A DNA stretch of 64,000 bases from Chlorocebus sabaeus (taxonomy: Eukaryota > Chordata > Mammalia > Primates > Cercopithecidae), in contig NC_132911.1 in assembly GCF_047675955.1 (NCBI RefSeq), forward strand, positions 75,921,133 to 75,985,132, given 5' to 3'. This document shows positions 21,721-32,504 of the stretch, piece by piece. The first letter of the stretch is position 1. Every line of letters begins with the position of its first letter. The notes beneath the pieces were generated by a model. It was not told the DNA's origin. It did no database searches and saw nothing but the letters and a program-made list of their open reading frames with translations. Made by a program: the position numbers and the translations under genes.

Positions 21721-24700
21721 TAGTAGGAAGTCTTGGTTCAGGAGACTTCTCCTCAATCAGGAAGATTTCAGGGAGATTTCTCAGACTGAGAATAGGAGGA
21801 TAGTTTGGATGAGATACTCTTGGAGTTCTTGATTAGGAATCTGATTTGGAAGGCCTTCTGTCCTTCTTGTCTTAGCGTATGTTTGTACATGTGGAGGGGA
21901 TCTCAGAAGGAATTGTCTACAGAAGTTCCACAGTCCTAACTCAGAGAACTTTCCTTGTCTAGTTACATTCCATGAGCCTGAAAGAATGCTCAACAGGCCT
22001 GTCTCAGGGTGACTATCCACTCTTCACCTTGCCCAGAGACCACCCGTTGTGAATTACCATTCAGAGGTCATCCTTCCCCACCTAGAGTAGATCAAAGTCA
22101 ACAGGGGACCAACAGGAGAAAGTCTGAGCTTTGACAGGTTGATATTGGATGCTGAATGAGGTGACTGGTGTCTGTTTTGTTATGTGTATTTTGCTAGAAT
22201 GGAAAATGTTAATTTGGTTCCCCATGCAGCCCATTAGGCAACATCTTGCAAAATTGAGAATCTTTTGTCTATGATTCCATAAGACAGAAAAAGTGGCTTT
22301 TGTAAAGTGGCTGGAACCCCACAGCTATGGCACATCAAGCAGGATCATCAAAAGTTGCTCCATTCTTCTGGAAGCTGCAGAGAAAAGGAACCTGGAAACC
22401 TGGTATGCCAGCAAAAAAAAAAAAAAGCATATGAAATTCTTACCAGCCAAGTTTCTGGTCTCTTTCTCGCTCCTTCTCTATGTGTGTATGTAAATGGTAG
22501 ACATCACTATTTGTCTCCTCTGCATGAGTCTGATTGATAGAAAAAAGGATTTGTGAAACTAGCCTTAGGCTGTAGCAAATCTGGTGTGCTGTGTGCTAAG
22601 AATTTGTCTTTCTGTGTTATTCTGTAATAGGTATCACAGGATACAATGAGGGTTTAGGGCCCCTATAAGGCTGCTTTTCAAGCCAGCCCCAGCAGGCTGG
22701 TCATTTACAAACTTTGCTGTGGGTCCCTGAAACCAATACTGGATGAAATTTCTCTATCTTGTTTTGTGTCCTTAAGAACTTAACCCTCGCAACCAAGTGG
22801 GGATACTTTCCCTTGGTTTCTGCCATCCAGAGGACAGAAATTTTACGGTTCATATCATAGCCCTAAAATTATCTTAAGCAATCAAGAGCCTTTGCAAGCT
22901 TGAAATTGACTGCTCTAGACTTCTTCTGGGAAGAGGACTAGAAACTGCTCAATGCTGTGTAGCTCAGTAGCTAAGGCTTTGTTTTTTGACAATGGTAGTC
23001 CAGATTCAATTCTTGGCTTCCGGAATAATTTCTCTCTGGTTTATTATGTGTGTAACTTTGCCACATATTAAGGTTTTTTTCCCCTCAACAATCACTTCTG
23101 ATTTCCTGTCTTGAATTTTCCTTTCTCTGAACTATCCTTGGGGAGATTATAAATCTTCTTTTTTTAAAAAAATGCTTACCATCTCTTTAAAACACTTTAT
23201 GCATCCATGGTTAAGTTATAACCTTAGTTAAAAGTTATTAATTTCATGTGGAAAGTTACTTGTGGTAGAATTCAAAAGCCAGAAATATTGGCTCTTCTGG
23301 CTAGAGTCTGGTAACAAGAAATTTAAAAGAATTTTTCTTTAGAAAAAAAAGAGCTCTATGGAGAAAACTGTAAAGGGTTCTAAAAAAGTTTATAAAAATA
23401 TTACCTTATGGTCAAACTAATTTAAACTATATAGATTTATAATATTTTATTTAAAAAACTAGCTTTAACATTGAAGATGCACTAATGCAAACATGAAATT
23501 TGGTTTTCTCATTTGAAAAAGATTTTTATGTAATATTAAAAGATAATGAAAGGGGGTTTTTTGCCCCTTTGGGTATATGGCAGGGAAAAAGGGGGAGGAA
23601 AGACAAGATATTAGTTGGCCTCTTGCTATCTCCATTGGGTCTTGTTTGGAAAACTAAAACTTCTATCAGAGTAAAGGGTTTTGCTTTAAAAATATTTTTT
23701 TTGAGTTACTACCTCGGATAAGTAAATAAACTGTGATCCCATTTTGTGATATCCAGTGTTTTATGCCTTTGATATCTGACAAACTTTCCAAAATCAAATT
23801 ATAAAGTATGGCACTTTCTGACCTAATTAATCCTTTAGACTTTAGGTCCCCTGAAGTCCAAAAATGATGTGTTGGCTTATTTGGTATAAAAATCACACAG
23901 GAAGCACTGTCAAATTTAAAATGGTGTTTGGCTTTCTTTGGGCTATATTTGTGTAAATGTGTTATAGGTATATGCTCCAAAATTATGTGAAACTCCTACA
24001 CCTCTGATATGACTTAGTATTAGTATATGATATCATTAAGAATTATAATTATGTTAAATTATTGTGTGCCACAGAGGTAACACATTTTCTTGTCAATTGT
24101 GACTTTAACTATGGCTGCCTTAAGATTTTTTGTCATCCATAGGCAATTGTTGCCTTATTTTGATCCTCTTTAAATGGTGGTTTCCTAATCAGCTATAAAA
24201 CATTGCCAGGTGCTCTTGAATGCAAGTTTCTTATAACTTTGGGGATTATGACATTAGAATGAAGAGAAAAAACTTCCAAGACTCCCATGGAGAGCTGAAA
24301 TATTCATGAATATCAAGCAGAACAGGAGTTAACTGAACTATTAGAAGACTCAAGTAATCTTTTTCTGACTTTTTTGCATAAAACATTGCTGCTGATCCTT
24401 TTTGTTTCCAGAGCCAAGAAAACTTTTGAGCTATTTACAGCTTTTAACAATTTAGTAAAATATATTCCTATGAACAAAATTTGGAGCATATTTGTTTCTC
24501 TACCTAATTTATCCAGAATTTGGAAACTACTTGTGAGTATTCTCAACTTATGGCAGTATAGTTATTTGCATAAGTGCAATAAGAATCTGTTTTCATTTGT
24601 AACAGGACACAATTGGAGAAACTGGTTATTTTACCAAGACTTTGACTGCAATGGCATACTTTCTTTAAATAATCAAGGTTGACTTATAGAGCCAATAACA

Positions 24701-25795
24701 GCCCCTAGGGAAATCTGGCCTCATACTCTGTCTACACAGTCCCTGTACAAGGTTCCTGACCTGTAGTAAGTAAAGAATGTCACTTTCTAACAGGCCTAGG
24801 AGCCCCAAGTTATCCTGGGACCTCAAGAGGAGAGGAATTTTCCCAGCTCATAGGTATTTGAGGTACAAGCCCATGGCTGGGCTCCGCTTTAAAAAAATCT
24901 TATCTGAGATTCCCTATGGAACAGAGTTCCACCAAAGTCAATTTTAAAAAGCCTATGTGAAAAATAATCTTGCCTCACTGTATGCAATTATCAGGCCAAT
25001 TACAATAAGACTAAAGTTCATTTTGTAAACAAATTAGTTCTATTATGATTTGTTTTTCATAAAAATGGGGACTGGAGAGAGAAAAATTATGCTTCAAAAG
25101 AAAAAACTATAGAACACCTGTTGTTAACTGTTCTTGAGTTTTTTTCTGCAGTTTGGACAAAATCCTAAATTCTTTGTGGGCTACAAGTTCCCAAACTAAT
25201 GCTCTCAGATTTCTACTTTTAAAACTGGGAACTGCACTCCTTATCTTAGAGCTCATCATTTAGCTTATAGTATGCTACTCCCTTAAATGCTGTACTAAAA
25301 CTATAGATGACAATACTAACGCCTTTAACATGCAAGCCTTGGAAGCCCAGCCTGCTCTGTGTGAATATAATCAGACAGTTGCAAAGTGGTTCCACTCCTC
25401 TCACCTTGGGGTCAACACCTACCACCACTATGCCCCTGATCAGCAGGAATAAGTTAGAGAAGTCTTCGCCCTTTTTCCATCTTCATTAGCCAACACCTTA
25501 AGATTAAGAGGTATAAAACCTAAAGAGAAGGACTGAAATTGCCACTGCAAAATTACACCTTAGACAGTGAAAGAGACCTGACGTAACCAACTCCATCTTG
25601 CTTCTAACCCCCAAGCTCTCCTTGTTCATTCCTAGGTATAGGTTGATCTAACTTTGGGAGGAGCATAGTTTCTAGTTTTTAGTTTAAAAAAAGATAACAG
25701 GCCTTTCCCAAAACAAGCCTCTTTCTTGCCTGGGGACTAAACAGCCTTTGTAGGACTAACAAATTAGCCATGAGATTAGAAATTATGGTTTAGGG

Positions 25796-26098
25796 GGCCG
25801 GGCGCGGTGGCTCAAGCCTGTAATCCCAGCACTCTGGGAGGCCGAGATGGGCGGATTACGAGGTCAGGAGATCGAGACCATCCTGGCGAACACGGTGAAA
25901 CCCCGTCTCAACTAAAAAGTACAAAAAACTAGCCGGGCAAGGTGGCGGGGACCTGCAGTCCCAGCTACTCGGGAGGCTGAGGCAGGAGAATGGCGTAAAC
26001 CCAGGAGGCGGAGCTTGCAGTGAGCTGAGATCCGGCCACTGCACTCCAGCCTGCGCCACAGAGCGAGACACCATCTCAAAAAAAAAAAAAAAAAAAAA
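25796..26098 (+). mobile_element. Young AluY (Old World monkey-like)
   Basis: Starts GGCCGGGCGCGGTGGCTCAAG and carries GAGATCCGGCCACTGCACTCC in the right arm, with a pure A tail. It is flanked by ATTATGGTTTAGG on both sides (25782-25794 and from 26103). Confidence 0.95.
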
Positions 26099-26388
26099 GA
26101 CATTATGGTTTAGGAGTCATGCAGCTGAAGGTGACAAGATTCTGAACCTACCTGAATTGCTCCTAAGATCAGTGCTTGAGATATTTTGCAGACCCTGCAC
26201 TTGATGGATCAGGTGGCACCACCCAGATCAATAAACTGGCTCATCTGATCTTGTAGCCCCCACCCAAGAACTGATTCAGCACAAGAAGACAGCTTCTACT
26301 CCCTATGATTTCATCACTGACCTATCAGCACTCCCAGCTCACAGGTTTCCCCTACCCACTAAGTTGTCCTTAAAAACCCTGATCCCCA

Positions 26389-26687
26389 GGCCAGACATGG
26401 TGGCTCACGCCTGTAATCCCCGCACTTTGGGAGGCCAAGGCGGGCAGATCATGAGGTCAGGAGTTCGAGACCAGCCTGGCCAATATGGTGAAACCCCATC
26501 TCTACTAAAAATATAAAAATTAGCCGGGCATGGTGGTGTGCGCCTATAGTCCCAGCTACTCAGGAGGCTGAGGAAAAAGAATCAATCGAACCCGGGAGGC
26601 GGAGGTTGCAGTGAGCCAAGATCACGCCACTGCACTCCAGCCTGGGTGACAGAGAGAGACTTGGTCTCAAAACAAACAAACAAAAAA
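26389..26687 (+). mobile_element. Alu, full length
   Basis: Starts GGCCAGACATGGTGGCTCACG and ends in a mutated AAACAAACAAAC tail. CTGATCCCCA flanks it on both sides, placing it inside the ERV LTR. Confidence 0.95.
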
Positions 26688-26812
26688 GTCTGATCCCCAA
26701 ATGCTGGGGAAGACTGACTTGAGTAATAATAAAACTCTGAAGTCCTGAAAAAAAAAAAAAAAAACTTGTCTTTTTAATTCAAAAACATTTTAGTTAAAAC
26801 ATAATTTTCCCA

Positions 26813-27130
26813 GGCCGGGCGCGGTGGCTCAAGCCTGTAATCCCAGCACTTTGGGAGGCCGAGACGGGCGGATCACGAGGTCAGGAGATCGAGACCATCC
26901 TGGCTAACACGGTGAAACCCCGTCTCCACTAAAAAATACAAAAAACTAGCCGGGCGAGGTGGCGGGCGCCTGTAGTCCCAGCTACTCGGGAGGCTGAGGC
27001 AGGAGAATGGCGGGAACCAGGGAGGCGGAGCTTGCAGTGAGCTGAGATCCGGCCACAGCACTCCAGCCTGGGCAACAGAGCGAGACTCCGTCTCAAAAAA
27101 AAAAAAACAAAAAAAACAAAACAAAAAAAA
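26813..27130 (+). mobile_element. Young AluY (Old World monkey-like)
   Basis: Starts GGCCGGGCGCGGTGGCTCAAG, contains GAGATCCGGCCACAGCACTCC, and has a long A-rich tail. The target duplication AACATAATTTTCCC occurs on both sides. Confidence 0.95.
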
Positions 27131-27480
27131 AACATAATTTTCCCCTAAATTGCCCCATGATATCTTTTTTATAATCAGTTTTAATTTTTATCAAATTAAC
27201 ACATACACAAAGGGACTTCCAAAAGTTCATGGAAAATGGAACTAAAAGATAAAAACAAAAAATATAAACTTTATTTTTTAATATAAGCTCCATCAAGATC
27301 AAGACATTTCTATAAACCATGATACCAGCCACATAGTCCATCCCTAAAGAATCGAGGGTCCTGGAAATTTAACCACGTCAATGCAGTCTTTTTTTACACT
27401 ATTAACTCAAGAAAAATGGGTACCTTTTAACAGATTTTTTTAAGGAAACAAAAAGAAGTCAGAAAAAGCCAAATCAGGAC

Positions 27481-27959
27481 GGGCGTGGTGGCTCACATCT
27501 GTAATCCCAGCACTTTGGGAGGCCAAGGCCGGTTGATCACCAGGTCAGGAGATCGAGACCATCCTGGCTAACACGGTGAAACCCCGTCTCTACTAAAAAT
27601 ACAAAAAAAACTAGCCGGGCGAGGTGGCGGGCGCCTGTAGTCCCAGCTACTCGGGAGGCTGAGGCAGGAGAATGGCGTAAACCCGGGAGGCAGAGCTTGC
27701 AGTGAGCTGAGATCCGGCCACTGCACCCCAGCCTGGGCGACAGAGCAAGACTCCGTCTCAAAAAAAAAAAAAAAAAATTAGCTGGGTGTGGTGGCGGGCA
27801 CCTGTAGTCCCAGCTACTCAGGAGGCTGAGGCAGGAGAATGGTGTGAACCTGGGAGGCAGAGCTTGCAGTCAGCCAAGATCACGCCACTGCACGCCAGCC
27901 CATGCAACAGAGCAGACTCTGTCTCAAAAAAAAAAAGAAAGAAAGAAAAAAAGAAAAAA
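27481..27959 (+). mobile_element. Trimeric Alu (left arm, right arm, extra right arm)
   Basis: A complete dimeric AluY-like unit ends in an A tail at 27760-27777. It is followed at once by ATTAGCTGGGTGTGGTGGCGGGCACC, a second, more diverged right arm with its own A-rich tail. One pair of direct repeats, AAGCCAAATCAGGAC (27466-27480 and 27961-27975), encloses the whole 479 bp. Confidence 0.85.
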
Positions 27960-28976
27960 TAAGCCAAATCAGGACTGTAAGGTGGATGTCTAACGATTTC
28001 CCATCAAAACTCTCACAAAATTGCCTTTGTTTGATGAGAGGAGGAGCAGGAGTATTGCTATGATGAAGATGGACTCTCTTGTGAAGCTTCCTTGGGCATT
28101 TTTCTGCTACAGCTTTAGCTAACTTTCTCAAAATACTCACCATAAGCAGATGTTATTGTTCTTTGGCCCTCCAGAAACTCAACAAGCTAAATGTCTTGAG
28201 CATCCCAAAAAACTTTGGCATCTTTGCTCTTGACCAATCCACTCTTGCTTTGACTGGACCACTTCCACCTCTTAGTAGCCATTACTTTGATTGTAATTTG
28301 TCCTCAGAATCATACTGGTAAAGCCATGTTTCATCTACTATTACAATTCTTCAAAGAAATGCTTCAGGATCTTAATACCATTTGTTTAAAATTTTCATTG
28401 AATGCTCTATTCTTACCTGCAGCTACTCTGGGTGCAACAGTTTGGGCACCCACTGAGTGAAAAGTGTGCTCAACTGTAATTTGTCACTCAGAACTCTGTG
28501 TCCTGAACCAAGTGAGATGTCTGTGGTGTGGGCTATAAATGTTTCTGCTGTTGTCAGTCCTCTGCAATTCAGGAACAAACAAAATTAATTTTTTCTTCAT
28601 GTACTGACGTGGATGATCTGCCACTAAGGTGTTCAACATTGTTTCATCCATTCTTAAAATGAGTTATCTATTTGTAAGCTGCTGATTTCTTTGGGGCATT
28701 GTCCCCATAAAGTATTCATAAAGTATCAATGATTTCACTATTCTTCCAACCAAGCTTAACCATAAATTTGATGTGTGTTCTTGTTTCAATTTGAGTATTA
28801 ACAGAATTCATATTGCTGTGATGGGGCACTTTTCAAACTGCTATCTTGTCCTTCTTAGTGCCTCAAATTGGATTCTGCTTAGACACATTATAACAAGTTA
28901 GACTGAGTTTATCTGGGGAGAAAGAAAATGTAAAATCCATTTGTAGTTTTTTTCATAATATGCATTTCCCCGAACG

Positions 28977-29293
28977 TTTTGTTTTTTTGTTGTTGTTGTT
29001 TTGTTGTTGTTGAGATGGAGTCTCACTGTGTCACCCAGGCTGGAGTACAGTGATGCAATCTAGGCTCACTACAACCTCCGCCTCCTGGGTTCAATTGACT
29101 CTCCTCCTTCAGCCTCCTGAGTAGCTGGTATTACAGGTGCCCACTACCATGCCCAGCTAATTTTTGTATTTTTAGTAGAGAGAGAGTTTTCCAGTGTTGG
29201 CCAGGCTGGTGTTGAACTCCTGACCTCAAGTGATCTGCCTGCCTAAGCCTCCCAAAGTGCTAGGATTACAGCCATGAGCCACCGCACCCAGCC
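28977..29293 (-). mobile_element. Alu, full length, inside the mariner relic
   Basis: Antisense Alu with a (GTT)n-type tail at 28988-29012, body from GAGATGGAGTCTCACTGTGTC to GAGCCACCGCACCCAGCC. Confidence 0.95.
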
Positions 29294-29648
29294 CCATGAA
29301 CTTATTTTAAGTCCTCTCGTACATCATTTTTAAAAGTCAAAAAGTTCTACAGAGTATATAAGAAAAATGGTACCTTGCTCTACATCACCTCACCCCTCAA
29401 TTGTAAACCCCAGAAGAAATCACTATTAACTCTTCTAGTTTTTCTCCTGACATCTATTGTCATATTTATGAATAAAATATATATTGTGCTTAATGTATTT
29501 TGTACAGTTTATTGATTTCCTATTTGGAAAAGGAAATGTTAACACATACACACATATATACACACACTTCTTCCATTTTCCTCTCCCTCCCCCATCCACC
29601 CAAAAGAGCAACATCAAAATTTTTGGTAAATATTTGGTGTTTGCCTTA

Positions 29649-30007
29649 TGATATGGTTTGGCTTTGTGTCCCCACCCAAATCTCATCTTGAATTGTAATC
29701 CCATAATTCCCACATGTCATGGTGGGAGGTAATTGAATCACAGGGGAAATTTCCCCCATGCTATTCTCATGATAGTAAGTTCTCATGAGATCTGATGTTT
29801 TTATAAAGGGTCTCTGCCTTCATTTTGCTCTCATTCTTCCTCCTGCTGCCATGTAAAGAAGGATGTGTTTGCTTCCCATTCCGACATGATTGTAAGTTTC
29901 CTGAGGCCCCTACCAGCACTGCAGAACTGTGAGTCAATTAAACTTTTCTTTATAAATTACCCAATCTCAGCCAGTTCTTTATAACAGCATGAGAATATAC
30001 TAATACA
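29649..30007 (+). mobile_element. MaLR 5' LTR
   Basis: 359 bp, TG...CA, with an AATTAAACTTTTCTTTATAAATTACCC block near its 3' part. It is the partner of the LTR at 38151-38521; the two differ by scattered substitutions and small gaps, including an extra segment near 38220-38250 in the 3' copy. Confidence 0.85.
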
Positions 30008-31402
30008 GTAAATTGGTAACAGAAGTGGGGTGCTGCTATAAAGATACCCAAAAACAGAGAACCCAGACTAAGATGGCCGAATATGAAAAGCTTCAATCTG
30101 CAGCTCCCAGCAAGACCAACGCAGAAGGTGGGTGATTTCTGCATTTCCAACTGAGATACCAGTTCATCTCATTGGGACTGGTTAGACAATGGGTGCAGAC
30201 CATGGGTGGTGAGAAGAAGCAGGGTGGGGTGTCACCTCACCCATGAAGTGCAAGGGGCCAGGGACCTCCCTCACCTAGACAAGGGAAGTCATGAGGGACT
30301 GTTCTACCAGGTCCAGACACTATGCTTTTCCCACGGTTTTTGCAACCCACAGAACAGGAGAACCTTCATGTGCCTGCACCACCAGGGCTCTGGGTTTCAA
30401 GCACAAAACTGGGCAGCTGTTTGGGCAGACACCAAGCTAGCTGCAGGAGTTTTGTTTTTTTTTCTTTCCTAGCCCAGTGACACTTGGAACCCCAGCAAGA
30501 CAGAACTGTTCACTCCCCTGGAAAGGCAACTGAAGCCAGGGAGCCAAGTGGTCTCACTCAGTGGGTCCTACACCCAGGGAGCCCAGCAAGCTAAGAATCA
30601 CTGGCCTGAAATTCTCACTGCCAGCATAGCAGCCTGAAGTCGACTCAGATGATCAGTGCGGGGAGGGGTGTGCGCCATTACTGAGGCTTCAGTAGGTGGT
30701 TTTCCCCTGAGAGTGTTGAGGAAGCCCAGAAGTTCAGATTGGGCAGAACTCACCACAACACGGCAAAATGGCTATGGCCAGGGTGCCTCTCTAGATTCCT
30801 TCTCACTGGGCAGGGCATCTCTGAAGAAAACACAGCAGCCCCAGTCAGGGACTTGAGGATAAAATTCCCATGTCCCTGGGACAGAACACCTGAGGGAAGG
30901 GGTGGTTGTGGATGCAGTTTCAGCAGACTTAAACGTTCCCACCTGCTGGTTCTGAAGACAGCAGTGGATCTCCCAGGACAACATTTAAGCTCTGCTAAGG
31001 GATAGACTGCCTCCTCAAGTGGGTCCCTGACCCCCATGCCTCCTGACTAGGGGGTAGCTCCCAGCAGGGATTGACAGACACCTCATACAGTAGAGCTCCA
31101 ACTGGCATATGGCTGGTGCCCTCTGGGATGAAGCTTCTGGAGGAAGGAGCAGGCAGCAATCTTTGCTGTTCTGCAGCCTCTGCTGGTGATACCCAGGAAA
31201 ACAGGGTCTGGATTGGACGACCAGAAAACTCTAGTAGATCTTCAGAAGAGGGGCCTGACTGTTAAAAGAAAAACTAACAAACTGAAAGCAACATCAACAT
31301 CAACATAAAGGACACCCACCCAAAAAACCACATCCAAAGGTCATTAGCATCAAAGATCAAAGGTAGATAAATCCACAAAGATCAAAGGTAGATAAATCCA
31401 CA

Positions 31403-32470
31403 AAGATGAGGAATAACCAGCACAAAAAAGCTGACAATTCCAAAAGCCAGAATATCTATTCTCCTACAAAGGATCACGGCTCCTCTCCAGCAAGGGCATA
31501 AAACAGGATAGAGAATGAGAATGAGTTTGACGAATTGACAGAAGTAGGCTTCAGAAGGTGGGTAACAACAAACTCCTCTGAGCTAAAGAAGCATGTTTTA
31601 ATGCAATGCAAGGAAGCTAAGAACCTTGATAACAAGTTACAGGAACAGCTAACTAGAATAATCAGTTTAGAGAAGAGCATAAATGAACTGATGGAGCTGA
31701 AAAACACAGCAAGAGAACTTTGTGCAGTATACACAAGTATCAATAGCCAAATCAATCAAGCAAAAGGAAAAATATCAGAGTTTGAAGATCAACTTAATGA
31801 AATCAGTCAGGCTTGAAGACAAGATTAGAGAAAACAGAATGAAAAGGAATGAACAAAGTCTCCAAGAAATATGGGACTCTGTGGAAAGACCAAACCTATG
31901 ATTGATTGGTATATCTGAAAATGATGAAGAGAATGGAAGCAAAGTTAAAAAAAAAAAAATTCACGATATTATCCAGGAGAACTTCCCCAACCTAGCAAGA
32001 CAGGCCAACATTCAAATTCAGGAAATACAGAGAACATGACTAAGATAATCCTCAAGAAGAGCAACCACAAGACACATAACCATCGGATTCTCCAAGACTG
32101 AAATGAAGGAAAAAATGTTAAGGGCAGCCAGAGAGAAAGGTCAGGTCATCTACAAAGGGAAGCCCATCAGACTAACAGCAGATCTCTCTGCAGAAACTCT
32201 ACAAGCCAGAACAGAGTGGGAGCCAATATTCAACATTTTAAACAAAAGAACTTTCAACTCAGTATTTCATAACCAGCCAAACTAAGTTTCATAAGTAAAG
32301 AAGAAATAAAATTCTTTACAGACAAGCAAATGCTGAGGGATTTTGTGACCACCAGGCATACCTTACAAGAGCTCCTGAAGGAAGCACTAAAACATGGAAA
32401 GGGAAAACTGGTACCAGCCACTGCAAAAACACATGAAAATATAAAGACCTATGACACTATGCAGAAACTG
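31403..32470 (+). pseudogene. L1 ORF1, inactivated
   Basis: Fragments at 31535-31816 (coiled-coil region), 32103-32285 (RNA-recognition region, KGKPIRLTADLSAETLQAR) and 32330-32575 (C-terminal domain) follow the order of L1 ORF1p, an RNA-binding trimeric chaperone. Frameshifts, stops and an A-run (31948-31959) break the frame. Confidence 0.85.
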
Positions 32471-32504
32471 CATCAACTAATGTGCAAAATAACCAGCAAG
32501 TATC

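Larger units (their letters stand above)
21060..26747 (+). mobile_element. Class I ERV copy with R-to-R ends (probable processed retrocopy)
   Basis: The copy begins at GGAGACTGATCTGAGTAAC (start of R), continues through U5 to GGTGGTTACA, and then has TGGGGCCTCATCC, a decayed proline-tRNA primer-binding site (about 21210). A defective internal region of about 4.3 kb without usable gag, pol or env frames follows. The 3' LTR starts near TG at 25534 and runs through U3 into R, then stops 15 nt after AATAAA (26728-26733) and passes into 17 A residues. The U3 promoter shows TTAAAA about 28 nt before the R start. Two Alus interrupt the 3' LTR. The ends match those of a viral mRNA rather than a provirus. 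The family name is not assigned, and no clear target duplication was found. Confidence 0.7.
25534..26747 (+). mobile_element. 3' LTR (U3-R) of the ERV copy, with two Alus inside
   Basis: LTR parts are 25534-25795, 26099-26388 and 26688-26747. They join seamlessly at the Alu target duplications. A purine-rich stretch (AAAGAGAAGGAC) precedes it. U5 is missing; the sequence ends in R followed by poly-A (26748-26764). Confidence 0.75.
27205..29320 (-). pseudogene. Mariner (Hsmar2-like) transposase relic
   Basis: Read on the minus strand, the region encodes pieces of a mariner DD34D transposase: VDETWLYQYDSED (around 28320), FWDAQD and FLEGQRTITSAY (around 28150-28210), ILRKLAKAVAEKCPRKLHKRVHLHH (around 28080-28140) and HPPYSPDL-like text near 27975. 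Frameshifts and stops break it. Outer ends look like terminal inverted repeats: GGACTTCCAAAAGTTCATGG near 27210 and CCATGAACTTATTTTAAGTCCTC near 29294. A trimeric Alu (27481-27959) and an antisense Alu (28977-29293) interrupt it. Family assignment to Hsmar2 is from memory. Confidence 0.75.

Noticed and set aside
25856..27761. Open frames of 60-85 codons rich in serine and proline on the minus strand
   Set aside because: They are the standard antisense translations of Alu elements (for example AGVQWPDLSSLQAPPPGF).
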